NCBI RefSeq assembly: GCF_000686725.1
Contig: NZ_JMLK01000013.1
Coordinates: 97,703 to 161,702, forward strand
Direction: 5' to 3'
DNA: 64,000 bases
Source of the DNA: Clostridium akagii DSM 12554
Lineage (GTDB): Bacteria > Bacillota > Clostridia > Clostridiales > Clostridiaceae
Both the position numbers and the translations under genes were made by a program. Under the pieces are notes generated by a model that worked only from the letters and a program-made list of their open reading frames with translations, searched no databases and was not told the origin of the DNA. This document shows positions 51,304 to 60,388 of this stretch, in pieces (the stretch's first letter is position 1; each line of letters opens with the position of its first letter).

Positions 51304-52116
51304 TTACTTTGCATCAATTACTTTAAACTCTACCTGTGCCAATTTTTTAATGTCTTCTTCATCTACATCATAAATTGCATCTATTAGCTTTACTCTAAAA
51401 CTACCTGGTTTTTTAGCCTCTTCATAAGCCTTTTCCCCTGCAATTCCCATGGCAATTACTGCTGCACAGGTTGCTATAAATTTATCTTCCTCTGCTCCTA
51501 TAGTACCTGCACAAAGTGCACCAAGCATACAACCTGCACCTGTCACTCTAGTTAATAGGTTAACTCCATTACTAATTACAGCTAACCTTTTTCCATCGGA
51601 AATCACATCTATTTCTCCAGTTGCCGCTACTGTGCAATTGTATTTATTTGCAAGAGTTACTACGGCTTCCTCTATGCCTTCACCGTTATCTATTGAATCC
51701 ACACCTCTAAGAAGTGCGCTTTGTCCTGCCAAAAATTTTATTTCGCCAATATTACCTTTTATTACATCAACTCTTCCAAGCTCCAATATTTTATTAATAA
51801 CACCCATCTTTCTTTTAATACCACCACAGCCCACTGGATCCAGTACTACTGGAACATTGCTATTCTTAGCTGATATTGCAGCCATTATAGATGATGCCTC
51901 TTGTTCCTTTGTAAGTGTTCCAACATTTAAATAAAGAGCATTTGCTATTTTTGCAAATTCATAGCTCTCATCATAGGCTTCACACATGGCAGGTGATGCC
52001 CCAAAGGCTAAAAGTATATTGGCACAATCATTAATAGTAACATAATTTGTTATTGCCTGTACTAAAGGCACCCTATCCCTTAATTTTGTTACTACATTAG
52101 AAACTTTGTTTATCAT
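51304..52116 (-). CDS. thiM: hydroxyethylthiazole kinase
   Basis: A 270-residue ribokinase-like enzyme salvaging the thiazole moiety. PLVQAITNYVTINDCAN, LLAFGASPAMCEA, LDPVGCGG and the anion-hole motif TRVTGAGCMLGAL near residue 190 are characteristic. It forms the salvage branch with thiD and thiE; the thiazole synthesis genes are not in this window. Confidence 0.96.
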   Translation of the reverse strand: MINKVSNVVTKLRDRVPLVQAITNYVTINDCANILLAFGASPAMCEAYDESYEFAKIANALYLNVGTLTKEQEASSIMAAISAKNSNVPVVLDPVGCGGIKRKMGVINKILELGRVDVIKGNIGEIKFLAGQSALLRGVDSIDNGEGIEEAVVTLANKYNCTVAATGEIDVISDGKRLAVISNGVNLLTRVTGAGCMLGALCAGTIGAEEDKFIATCAAVIAMGIAGEKAYEEAKKPGSFRVKLIDAIYDVDEEDIKKLAQVEFKVIDAK

Positions 52117-52197
52117 AATATAACCCCCTGGTATTTTTTTATCATTAATTTAAATTTGAAACATGTGATAGCTACATTTGCTTACCTAATAAACGTT

Positions 52198-53358
52198 TCA
52201 AATTTTAAAGCTATATTTACCGATTTTGCTTTGAAGTAGTGTTCCTATATAATACACAATCATCACGGATAAAAAAGTAAAGACTGTAGGTATTCCTAAA
52301 TTATTGTTGGTAAAGTAATTATAAGCAATAACTCCAAATATAGCTGAGAAAGCAGCTATAAAATTAATGTTTAATTTACATGTTCTCTTTAATATATAAT
52401 CTATAATAACAACTGTATATACTGGAACAAAAACACTTCCGATTATCAATAAGAAATTTTGATAGTTTTCCATTGGAAACACAAAGGCTATCAAGATCGA
52501 TATTAAACAAAACACAAATGTTACTCGATTTTCATCCTTATAATTATAAATTTGCTTAGATGAAATTGCAGCGGAACATATATCAACAAAGGTAGTTGTT
52601 ACTGTCGCTAAAAGAACTATTAATGACGCAATTATACCTTTTGATGATAAAAATTGTATAATATCCATACCTGTGAATACAGTTATATAAAGTCCCAAAG
52701 CATACATTAATATGCTTCCAATAAAATATCCAAAAAAGCTGGATAAAAACACACCTTTTCCGCTTTTACCATCTTTTGAATAATCGCCTATAAGTGGTAA
52801 CCAAGAAACCGGCATAGCTATTGCCATTTCAATGGCCGTAGTAAAACTTACACTTCCACCAATTTTTATATTCCCAGTTCCGCGGTGAATGCCTAAAAAC
52901 ATTAAAATGCATATTACTATAAGTATTATTACTGAAATATCATTTACTTTTTTAGTATAGTTATTAAACCAAAATGACCATAAAAATACTATTATTCCCA
53001 CAGCAAATATGGATATACTTAATGGTATTTTTATCTGGGCGCTTACCACCCTGGCACCTTGAATAATCATAATCGCAGACCATGCTACAAGTTGCAATAC
53101 ATTTAAAATTGATACGACTTTTGTTCCATAACCTCCAAAAGAGTCCTTCACCTTGTCCATAGCATTCTTTTTGCCTTTAAAAGATATGTATCCACCAAAT
53201 GCTAAAAACAATGTTCCTATAATATGTCCAATAAGTATTGCAGAAATCCCTTTAATAATTCCTAAGGGTGCTATGATTCCACCGGTATATATTTCCGTTA
53301 TAGAAATTGCAGCTCCTGCCCATAAAAAAAACATAGAGGAATTTTTAATTTTATTCAT
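52198..53358 (-). CDS. cytX: putative hydroxymethylpyrimidine transporter CytX
   Basis: A 386-residue NCS1-type permease with about 12 spans. FLWAGAAISITEIYTGGIIA at the start, then FGGYGTKVVSILNVLQLVAW, and MAIAMPVSWLPLIGDYSKDG match the CytX branch. Its place inside a TPP-riboswitch operon next to thiD supports HMP uptake. The ATG at 53358 overlaps thiD by 8 bp; the longer frame is not needed. Confidence 0.92.
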   Translation of the reverse strand: MNKIKNSSMFFLWAGAAISITEIYTGGIIAPLGIIKGISAILIGHIIGTLFLAFGGYISFKGKKNAMDKVKDSFGGYGTKVVSILNVLQLVAWSAIMIIQGARVVSAQIKIPLSISIFAVGIIVFLWSFWFNNYTKKVNDISVIILIVICILMFLGIHRGTGNIKIGGSVSFTTAIEMAIAMPVSWLPLIGDYSKDGKSGKGVFLSSFFGYFIGSILMYALGLYITVFTGMDIIQFLSSKGIIASLIVLLATVTTTFVDICSAAISSKQIYNYKDENRVTFVFCLISILIAFVFPMENYQNFLLIIGSVFVPVYTVVIIDYILKRTCKLNINFIAAFSAIFGVIAYNYFTNNNLGIPTVFTFLSVMIVYYIGTLLQSKIGKYSFKI

Positions 53359-54154
53359 ATTTAATTCCACCTTTTTTATATAGATCAATAAAATGTCCTA
53401 CAGGTCCAACTCCTTTTCCAATGGAGAAGGAATTTTTAATTGCTTCATTTATGTATTTTTTTGAAAGACTCAAAGCCTCATCAAGGCTAAATCCTTTAGC
53501 TAGGAACGACGCTATAGCAGAAGATAGTGTACATCCTGTACCGTGAGTATTTTTTGTATTAACTCTTTCTCCTTCTAGTGTAATAAATTTCTTACCATTA
53601 AACGAAATATCATTGGCATCATTACATCTGTGTCCCCCTTTTACAAGTACACTTTTAGCTCCTAATTTAGCAATAATTTCTGCTGATCTTTTCATATCAT
53701 CCTCACTTGTTATATGGATGCCTGATAGAACTTCTGCTTCTGGTATATTAGGCGTTACAACATCAGCCATTGAAATTAAATTTTTCATTTCATTTATTGC
53801 TTCTTTTTTTAGTAGAAAATATCCACTTTTGGATACCATAACAGGATCTATAACTATGTTTTTAGCTTTGTATTTGATCAAACATTCACCAATAGTATTA
53901 ATAATCTCAGCATTTGAAACCATCCCTATTTTTACGGCATCTACTTCAATATCCTCAAAAATACATTGAATTTGTTTTGCTACCATACTCTTATCTATTT
54001 CTAAAACATCAAAAACTCCCATAGTGTTCTGAGCCGTAACTGCTGTTATAACGCTCATACCATAAACTCCTATGGCACTCATTGTCTTTAAATCTGCCTG
54101 CACTCCAGCTCCACCACAGCTATCAGAACCTGCTATTGTTAAAACTTTTTTCAT
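53351..54154 (-). CDS. thiD: hydroxymethylpyrimidine/phosphomethylpyrimidine kinase
   Basis: A 267-residue ribokinase-fold enzyme phosphorylating HMP and HMP-P. TIAGSDSCGGAGVQADLKTM at the N-terminus, VITAVTAQNTMGV, VIDPVMVSKSG and the terminal NTHGTGCTLSSAIAS anion-hole motif are all present. First gene of the operon, behind the TPP riboswitch; TTGGAGGTG precedes the ATG. Confidence 0.96.
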   Translation of the reverse strand: MKKVLTIAGSDSCGGAGVQADLKTMSAIGVYGMSVITAVTAQNTMGVFDVLEIDKSMVAKQIQCIFEDIEVDAVKIGMVSNAEIINTIGECLIKYKAKNIVIDPVMVSKSGYFLLKKEAINEMKNLISMADVVTPNIPEAEVLSGIHITSEDDMKRSAEIIAKLGAKSVLVKGGHRCNDANDISFNGKKFITLEGERVNTKNTHGTGCTLSSAIASFLAKGFSLDEALSLSKKYINEAIKNSFSIGKGVGPVGHFIDLYKKGGIKYE

Positions 54155-54178
54155 AATAAAACACCTCCAAAAAATATA

Positions 54179-54206
54179 AGGACATCCTGATGAAGCGATG
54201 TCCTTA
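54179..54206 (-). terminator. second hairpin in the thiD leader
   Basis: AAGGACATC pairs with GATGTCCTT around a 10-nt loop, followed on the minus strand by ATATTTTTT and the thiD ribosome binding site. It stacks behind the main riboswitch terminator. Confidence 0.6.
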
Positions 54207-54220
54207 AAACGCCAACAAAA

Positions 54221-54249
54221 AAAATGTACTGCTCGAAGCAGTACATTTT
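54221..54249 (-). terminator. TPP riboswitch terminator
   Basis: AAAATGTACTGC pairs with GCAGTACATTTT around TCGAA, followed on the minus strand by a T-run. Confidence 0.9.
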
Positions 54250-54254
54250 ATTAT

Positions 54255-54345
54255 TAACAGCACCATGCTTCCTCCGCCGGTATTATCCGAAATCAGGTTC
54301 TAAGGGTCAGATTTTATCTTCTCAGCCAAAATGGCTCCCCCGCAT
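54255..54345 (-). promoter_or_regulatory. TPP riboswitch (THI element)
   Basis: The minus strand reads GCGGGGGAGCC ... GGCTGAGAAGATAAAATC, TGACCCTTAGAACCTGAT, and CCGGCGGAGGAAGCATGG, the standard order of the TPP aptamer: GGGGAGCC, GGCTGAGA, ACCCTT-GAACCTGAT, CGTAGGGAA-like helix. Followed by terminators and thiD. TPP binding should switch the operon off. Confidence 0.96.
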
Positions 54346-54460
54346 TTAAAACTTTCATATTCAATTATTTCTATTTTATTGTACCTAATAATCCTTTGCA
54401 TTGCAATAGACCTTAGCATATTGAAAAAACTGCCAGTATTTTATCTTCATTAAAGTTTTC

Positions 54461-55069
54461 CTAACTTTTTTCAGAAAGATACTCGTCAATTATTTTTTTT
54501 GCTATGTTTTTAATAACACTTGCTTCTGCTATTAAATTCATAACAGTCAAAAATACCATTATCTTTTCTTTATCTGAGTCTTTAAGTTTTGCTTCTTCTG
54601 CAATTTCTTTAAACTTTTTATCACTAAAGTATTCTTTAGTTGAATATTTGTCATAACTTTCTTTTTGTATGCCAGAAAAAGTTTTATATGCAAGTTCCCA
54701 AGATATTATATCATCTTCACCATCGTTAATTTCATTAAAAGCTAATTTAAACACCTTTTTAATTTCATCCGTTGTTAAAACTGGACGCATAAAACTTAGT
54801 AATAAAAGTTGTGTTAAGTGATCTTTTGTATACCCTCGTTTTCTTCCATCCTCAGGTTTTGAAATAACTTCATTTTTTATATAATTTTGAATTATATTAT
54901 TTGTATACTTTTCACCAGAAAACTTATCATTTAAATAATCTGTAACTTGAGACAGGAACAAATCATATCTAGGTAAATCATCATATGGAATAACACTATT
55001 TTGAGATACTTCTTTTGCAATCTCTTTTATATCCCCTATAGTAAATTTAATATCATCCAAAATAAACAC
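54461..55069 (-). CDS. DUF1836 domain protein
   Basis: A 202-residue cytosolic protein. The N-terminal 110 residues fit DUF1836: IPYDDLPRYDLFLSQVTDYL, then GRKRGYTKDHLTQLLLLSFM and VLTTDEIKKVF, a winged-helix-like MerR-related fold in other members. Function unknown; a DNA-binding role is plausible. AGGAGGTG precedes the ATG. Confidence 0.85.
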   Translation of the reverse strand: MFILDDIKFTIGDIKEIAKEVSQNSVIPYDDLPRYDLFLSQVTDYLNDKFSGEKYTNNIIQNYIKNEVISKPEDGRKRGYTKDHLTQLLLLSFMRPVLTTDEIKKVFKLAFNEINDGEDDIISWELAYKTFSGIQKESYDKYSTKEYFSDKKFKEIAEEAKLKDSDKEKIMVFLTVMNLIAEASVIKNIAKKIIDEYLSEKS

Positions 55070-55317
55070 CTCCTAATTGTAAAATAACTTGATATTCCTA
55101 CATTACATTATTACTTTACCACTATTATACGTTATATAAAAACTTATTACAAGTTATTGTTAATACATTATTTTACTATAATCTATCGTTAAACGAAGAT
55201 AATTGATGATACTAAGAGATAATACCGATAATTTGTGGTTTAAAAGATTATAGTGCTTGGATAAGTGGTATTTTAGATGTTGTTATATAGTATAAAATAA
55301 CTTATAATAAATTCATG

Positions 55318-55346
55318 TTACTTATTCAGAGAAAATACTATATAAT
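55318..55346 (+). promoter_or_regulatory. predicted promoter of the PspA operon
   Basis: TTACTT (55318-55323) and TATAAT (55341-55346) lie 17 bp apart, placing the start point near 55353, downstream of both in-frame ATG codons and upstream of the AGGAGG site. Confidence 0.5.
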
Positions 55347-55386
55347 GAATGTATATGTTTTTTCTATTATAAGGAGGTGCTTCCCA

Positions 55387-55824
55387 ATTAAAAATAAAAG
55401 ACAATTGCTATTGTGCTTAATTTTTACTTTTGCATTCACTTTTTATAACGTAATGCTACCTAGTATTTCAGGTTATACCGCTATGAACAAGCAAACAGTA
55501 ATATATGCGGCATCTAGAGGTGGAAGCCACAGTGGCAGTTTTAGTAGCAAATCGAGTTCTGGTAGTGGCAGTTTTAGCAAAAGTTCTTCAGGCACTAGTA
55601 GTGGAAGTAGTAGTACCAAGAGTACAGGTGGTTTATTTGGAAATAGTAAATCCAGTAGCACCAGAAGTTCCACAAGAAATTCTTTTTTCTTCATACCGTT
55701 CTTTGGCGGTGGCGGTGGTTATGGTTACGGTGGTTATGGTGGGGGTATATCTTTTTTTAAGATAATATTTTTAATCATAATTGTTGTTATCATTTACAGA
55801 ATGTTCAAAAAGCATAGAAGATAA
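55387..55824 (+). CDS. secreted/membrane Gly-Ser-rich protein, probable AUU start
   Basis: A 145-residue protein if translation starts at ATT 55387, nine bases after a perfect AAGGAGGTG (55371-55379). From there it reads KNKRQLLLCLIFTFAFTFYN, a classic signal sequence, then a Ser/Gly tract (GGSHSGSFSSKSSSGSGSFS), a GGGGGYGYGGYGG patch, and a C-terminal span FKIIFLIIIVVIIYRMFKKH. In-frame ATGs at 55315 and 55345 have no ribosome binding site and lie at or before the predicted promoter. It is first of three genes, 22 bp before pspA. Confidence 0.65.
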   Translation: MKNKRQLLLCLIFTFAFTFYNVMLPSISGYTAMNKQTVIYAASRGGSHSGSFSSKSSSGSGSFSKSSSGTSSGSSSTKSTGGLFGNSKSSSTRSSTRNSFFFIPFFGGGGGYGYGGYGGGISFFKIIFLIIIVVIIYRMFKKHRR

Positions 55825-55846
55825 AAAATTTGAGGAGGATTTTATT

Positions 55847-56557
55847 ATGGGAGTAGTAAACAGATTATCAAACATTTTTAAGGCAAAGGTAAATACTGCA
55901 ATTGATGACATTGAAAATCCAATAGAACTTTTAGATCAAAAGGTAAGAGACATGGATAAAACATTAAATGATGCAAAGGTTGCATCAGCTCAAATTCTTG
56001 GTAATGTTCATGAAACAGAAAAGAAACTTGAAAAAGCAAAGCTTGAGTCAAAAGATTTTGATGAAAAAGTAAAACTTGCTGTAAAAGTAGGTAATGACGA
56101 TTTAGCAAAACGAGCTCTTGCTAAAAAACTTGAAGCAGATAAATCAGTTCAGAGCTTAACAACTAGTTATCAAGAAGCTTCAACAAAAGCTCAGGCAATA
56201 AAGGCAAAACTTAGAGAACTAGAAGAAGAGATTCAAAAAACTAGAACTTATAGAGATGAAGCTGCCGCAAGGTATAGTAACGCAGAAGCAAGCAAACAAG
56301 TTAATGAAGTTCTTTCAAATGTTAATGCTGGTTCAAATAAAATCAATTTAGATGATATTGAAAGAAAAATCGAGAAAAAAGAAGCTTTAGCTGAAGGTCT
56401 TGGAGATTTACAAGAAGATAACACTCTAGACAAAGAATTTGAAAAACTTGGTGAAGTAAGTCTTGATGATGAACTTGCAAAATACAAAACTGGAGCAACT
56501 CCAATTTCTTCAAATTCAGCAATTGACCCCGAGCTAGAAAAATATAAAAATCAATAA
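55847..56557 (+). CDS. PspA/IM30 family protein
   Basis: A 236-residue coiled-coil protein. The N-terminal amphipathic helix is GVVNRLSNIFKAKVNTAIDD, followed by the family motif IENPIELLDQKVRDMD and about 150 residues of heptad-rich helix. PspA proteins assemble on the membrane and protect it under envelope stress. GAGGAGG fixes the ATG at 55847; longer versions run through the previous gene. Second of three genes. Confidence 0.93.
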   Translation: MGVVNRLSNIFKAKVNTAIDDIENPIELLDQKVRDMDKTLNDAKVASAQILGNVHETEKKLEKAKLESKDFDEKVKLAVKVGNDDLAKRALAKKLEADKSVQSLTTSYQEASTKAQAIKAKLRELEEEIQKTRTYRDEAAARYSNAEASKQVNEVLSNVNAGSNKINLDDIERKIEKKEALAEGLGDLQEDNTLDKEFEKLGEVSLDDELAKYKTGATPISSNSAIDPELEKYKNQ

Positions 56558-56568
56558 TAGGTGATATT

Positions 56569-57237
56569 ATGAGTAAGACAGAAGAATTTATTTCAAGTGA
56601 AAAAAGTTATTATGGGAAAATTTATTCTGATATAGCTTTTGCTATAGATGAAATACAAGATTTTTTAGACAAAGACATTCTTAAAAACAGAAAATATGTT
56701 TCAAGACAACCCTTGTTAAAAAAATATATAGAGCTTTTAGATGCTGCTAAATCAGAGGATAAGGAAAAAGGCTTCTTCGGAAACCTTTTTAATGGTGACA
56801 AATACACTGGAATACTTAAAGATTTCAAAAAGGATCACCATGAAGCGTTTAACCAACTAGAAAAATGCTCAAAATGTGAATGCTTAAAATGCATGGCTGT
56901 ATGCAAATTTGATAGTTGTAATGGCTGCAGAAATGGAGCGCATGTTGGTTCTTGTGATCACCAGAAAACCAATTTAGCTTTCTTTGATGGTTCAGAAGAT
57001 TCTATAATTGAATTGGTTAATAATAAGACAGGCATAGACGACAGATATGAGATAATGGCAATAATTCAAAATGCTACAAATGATAAGAGATATATAGTTA
57101 TAGAAAATGTTAGTGATAGAGAGCGTTTTATCTTATATCTTTATCCAAAAATTTCTGAAGACGAATATGGTGAAATTACAGATGAAACTGATTTTAATTT
57201 TGCCGCATCTGAATATGAAAATGTGGAACGAGCATGA
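56569..57237 (+). CDS. cysteine-rich protein of the PspA operon, unknown
   Basis: A 222-residue protein. Residues 1-95 are helical; residues 100-131 hold a dense cluster, CSKCECLKCMAVCKFDSCNG then CRNGAHVGSCDH, with nine cysteines and two histidines, likely binding two zinc ions or an Fe-S centre; the last 80 residues look like a beta-rich domain (YEIMAIIQNATNDKRYIVIE). No family recognised. It begins 11 bp after pspA and is followed by a strong terminator. Confidence 0.75.
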   Translation: MSKTEEFISSEKSYYGKIYSDIAFAIDEIQDFLDKDILKNRKYVSRQPLLKKYIELLDAAKSEDKEKGFFGNLFNGDKYTGILKDFKKDHHEAFNQLEKCSKCECLKCMAVCKFDSCNGCRNGAHVGSCDHQKTNLAFFDGSEDSIIELVNNKTGIDDRYEIMAIIQNATNDKRYIVIENVSDRERFILYLYPKISEDEYGEITDETDFNFAASEYENVERA

Positions 57238-57271
57238 CAAATTCAGTTAAGAGTTAAAAATCTTCAAAGAA

Positions 57272-57315
57272 GGCAGGTAGATTTGTTTACACAAATCTAC
57301 CTGCCACTTTTTTTA
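57272..57315 (+). terminator. terminator of the PspA operon
   Basis: GGCAGGTAGATTTGT (57272-57286) pairs perfectly with 57291-57305 and is followed by a T-run. Confidence 0.92.
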
Positions 57316-57364
57316 TTTTATTTTGGCCCAAGACAAACTTTAATTACCTTAACTTGTCACTAAT

Positions 57365-58516
57365 TTAAAGTTCTTCCCTAAGGATTTCCATACCTTCTAC
57401 AGCCTCATCTACAAGTCTATCTATTTCCATTACACTTTCAGATTTAATTATTTCACTTAACACCGGTCTTGTCTTTGGATGTTTAGCTACAAATATTGTG
57501 CAACAATCCTCATAAGGTAAAATAGATGTTTCATAAGTTCCTATTTTTCTTGCTGTATCCATGATATCTATTTTATCAAAAGCTATAAGTGGTCTAAATG
57601 CAGGTCTATCAGCAACATCATCACTAACAACCAGGCCTTCCATGGTTTGACTAGCTACTTGACCAATACTTTCACCTGTTGCCACGGATTGAATTCCATA
57701 TTTATCTGCAATTTTACATGCCACCCTCATCATGAACCTTCTCATAATAATTGTAAGCTCATCTTCTCTGCATTTATCCATTATATCCATTTGAATATCT
57801 GTAAAGGGAACAATGTAAAGAGTAATATCTCCCGTATATCCTTTAAGAATCCTTGCTAGCTCTTTTACTTTTTCCTTTGCCCTTTCACTTGTATATGGAT
57901 GACTGTGATAATATACGCATCTAAGATCCACTCCACGTCTTGCCATCATATATCCTGCCACTGGTGAATCTATTCCACCTGAAAGCATTAACAGTGTTTT
58001 ACCATTAGTACCATATGGCATTCCACCTATTCCTTTTATTCTCTTGGAATATATATAAGTTTTACCCCTGATTTCTATATTTATTCTACACTCCGGTGTT
58101 CTAACATCAACTGAAAAACCTTCCGAATTGTCTAATATATATGATCCCACAGTTCTATTTATCTCCATGGAACTGATTGAAAAATTTTTGTTTGCTCTAT
58201 TTGTTTCAACCTTAAATGTTTTTGCTCCACTTTCATTAAGTGCTTTAAGAGCTTCTAGCTTTATATTTTCCATATCTGTTTCAATTTCAGTTACTATACA
58301 TACCTCTGCAATCCCAAATACTTTTTTAAGTCTATTTACTAGTTCATCTAAATCTTCTGAATATATGAAGCATCTGCCTTGGTCAATTATAAATTCAAAA
58401 TCCAAACCTACAAGCGACTTTTTCATATTATTCATCAATTTTTTTTCAAACTTGTTTTTATTTAATCCCTTTAAAAATATTTCTGCAGCGTACTTTACAA
58501 GCACTAATTTTTTCAT
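57365..58516 (-). CDS. thiI: tRNA 4-thiouridine synthase
   Basis: A 383-residue enzyme making s4U8 in tRNA. A ferredoxin-like/THUMP N-terminal half is followed by the PP-loop LMLSGGIDSPVAGYMMARRG near residue 176. It lacks the C-terminal rhodanese domain of E. coli ThiI, as in other Firmicutes, so sulfur must come straight from the adjacent cysteine desulfurase. Its ATG overlaps that gene's stop by 4 bp. Confidence 0.95.
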   Translation of the reverse strand: MKKLVLVKYAAEIFLKGLNKNKFEKKLMNNMKKSLVGLDFEFIIDQGRCFIYSEDLDELVNRLKKVFGIAEVCIVTEIETDMENIKLEALKALNESGAKTFKVETNRANKNFSISSMEINRTVGSYILDNSEGFSVDVRTPECRINIEIRGKTYIYSKRIKGIGGMPYGTNGKTLLMLSGGIDSPVAGYMMARRGVDLRCVYYHSHPYTSERAKEKVKELARILKGYTGDITLYIVPFTDIQMDIMDKCREDELTIIMRRFMMRVACKIADKYGIQSVATGESIGQVASQTMEGLVVSDDVADRPAFRPLIAFDKIDIMDTARKIGTYETSILPYEDCCTIFVAKHPKTRPVLSEIIKSESVMEIDRLVDEAVEGMEILREEL

Positions 58517-59652
58517 CTTTTTAATCTCCTTAACATTTGTAGACTCTTATTTAGAATTTCTATAGTATAATCAACTTCCTCAAAGGAATTATCCTCATTA
58601 AAGCTAAATCTTATTGCTCCTTCTATCTCTTTAGGAGTTAATCCTATTGATTTTAGTACATAACTCATTTTATTTTTCTTAGAAGAACAAGCAGATCCAT
58701 TTGAAACATAAATATTTTTTTCCTCAAGAAGATGAAGCAAAACCTCTGCTCTTACTCCTCTAAATGAAACATTAAGTATATGTGGAATATAATCCTCACC
58801 TGATCCACTATTTATCCTTATATCCTCAATACCCTTAAGTTTATCTATAAAATATTTTTTTATGCTACTTACCTTTTTATAATTATCATCTCTATTACTA
58901 TACATTATGTTAGCCGCTTTCGCCATACCGCAAATCCCCGCAAGGTTTTCTGTGCCTGATCTGTAATTTTTTTCTTGACCACCACCATTTATAAGTGCCT
59001 TAGGTTCTAGTCCATTTTTAACATATGCAAAACCAATACCCCTAGGTCCATGTATCTTATGTCCACTGGCTGATAAGAGATCTATTTTAAATTTACGAAC
59101 ATCTATAGGAAGTTTTCCATAACTCTGTACTGCATCAACATGAAATTTTGCTCTACTGCTTTTTTCTTTAATTATCTTACCGATTTTATATAAATCTTGT
59201 ACTGCTCCAAACTCATTGTTAGCATGCATAATACTTACCATTTCTGTTTCTTTTGTAATAGAATTTGCTAGCTGATTCAAGTCAACATGACCCTGATCAT
59301 CCACATCCAAATATGTAACCTTTACGCCTTCTCTCTCTAGTTCTTCACATGTGTTAATTATACTTGGATGTTCCATCTTTGTAGTTATTAAATGACTTCC
59401 TGGGTGTACAAAACCCTTTAATAAAAAGTTATTGCTTTCACTACCACCAGATGTGAATATTATTTCCTCTTTGGATGCATTTATAGTTTTAGCTATTACA
59501 TTTCTAGCTTCATTACATTTTTTTTCAGCCGCTAGTCCTAAACTATATGCAGACGAAGGATTTCCATAATAATTCTCCATCACATTTACCATTTCATTTA
59601 TTACCTCTTTATACGGTCTAGTTGTTGCGCTATTATCCATATAGATTTCCAT
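58513..59652 (-). CDS. cysteine desulfurase (NifS/IscS-like, dedicated to ThiI)
   Basis: A 379-residue PLP enzyme. SGGSESNNFLLKG near residue 67, HVDAVQSYGKL near residue 172, the PLP lysine in SASGHKIHGPRG near residue 200, and the catalytic cysteine in NGSACSSKK near residue 323. Together with thiI it reproduces the NifZ-ThiI pair of Bacillus. No scaffold (IscU) gene is adjacent, supporting a role in tRNA thiolation rather than Fe-S assembly. Confidence 0.95.
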   Translation of the reverse strand: MEIYMDNSATTRPYKEVINEMVNVMENYYGNPSSAYSLGLAAEKKCNEARNVIAKTINASKEEIIFTSGGSESNNFLLKGFVHPGSHLITTKMEHPSIINTCEELEREGVKVTYLDVDDQGHVDLNQLANSITKETEMVSIMHANNEFGAVQDLYKIGKIIKEKSSRAKFHVDAVQSYGKLPIDVRKFKIDLLSASGHKIHGPRGIGFAYVKNGLEPKALINGGGQEKNYRSGTENLAGICGMAKAANIMYSNRDDNYKKVSSIKKYFIDKLKGIEDIRINSGSGEDYIPHILNVSFRGVRAEVLLHLLEEKNIYVSNGSACSSKKNKMSYVLKSIGLTPKEIEGAIRFSFNEDNSFEEVDYTIEILNKSLQMLRRLKR

Positions 59653-59877
59653 TTAATTATCACCTTCTAAATTATTCTTCAATTTTAAAAAACTTAACTC
59701 CCACATTATTTATTGCATACACTATATTGTAACACCAAATCTTATAATATAAGTATTTACTTATTAATTCAATATATTTTTATAATATATATATAAATAT
59801 ATTGTTAATATAATTCAACTGTATTTAAAATTATGACAAATGAAATTTTTAAGTTAAAATGATTTTTATACAAAAAG

Positions 59878-60014
59878 TTATCCACATTGTCAACACTTGT
59901 CCACAGTTTTAAAATTTTTATCAACAGAATCTGTGCATAAGTGTATAAATAACCACTTTCCTTGATACATCACTGTTTATAAATTCGTAATTACATTTAT
60001 CCACATTATCCACA
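59878..60014. promoter_or_regulatory. cluster of five DnaA-type boxes
   Basis: TTATCCACA at 59878-59886, 59997-60005 and 60006-60014 are perfect. TGTGCATAA at 59932-59940 fits the TTATNCACA consensus on the other strand, and TTGTCCACA at 59897-59905 has one change. No dnaA gene is adjacent. Confidence 0.75.
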
Positions 60015-60258
60015 ATCAACATGTTGATAACTTGTTCAAAAAATTAATAACTGGCAAATTTTTATGAAAGACTTCTTTCATTTATTATAATATTACAATG
60101 TTTTATATAGATTTTCGACAATTTAAAATTAAATATACATAATATTACTTTTATTTTATAGTTCTCATATCCTTGAACAAATCATTAATTTTCTATGTAT
60201 TTATATGAAACCTCAGTGATACCGCCATGTTACGAAAATTTAAAACAATACAAATTTA

Positions 60259-60287
60259 TTGACATTTCTATTATTTGGTAGTATATT
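60259..60287 (+). promoter_or_regulatory. predicted upstream abrB promoter
   Basis: TTGACA (60259-60264) and TATATT (60282-60287) with 17-bp spacing, a near-consensus sigma-A promoter. Confidence 0.65.
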
Positions 60288-60338
60288 GACTTTGGATGGA
60301 ATTTTATAAGATATTTGTAACGAATTATGAAAAAAACA

Positions 60339-60388
60339 TTGACTTTATCTGTAAACTTTGATATTATTTAATTGTAGAATTTGTCGAA
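60339..60388 (+). promoter_or_regulatory. predicted proximal abrB promoter with Spo0A-type box
   Basis: TTGACT (60339-60344) and TATTAT (60362-60367) are 17 bp apart. TTGTCGAA at 60381-60388, just downstream of the expected start, matches the Spo0A box TGTCGAA, the same placement by which Spo0A represses abrB in Bacillus. Confidence 0.65.

Noticed and set aside
59878..60014. Replication origin upstream of abrB
   Set aside because: Same reason; the neighbours are a desulfurase and abrB. A DnaA-titrating or regulatory cluster is more modest.
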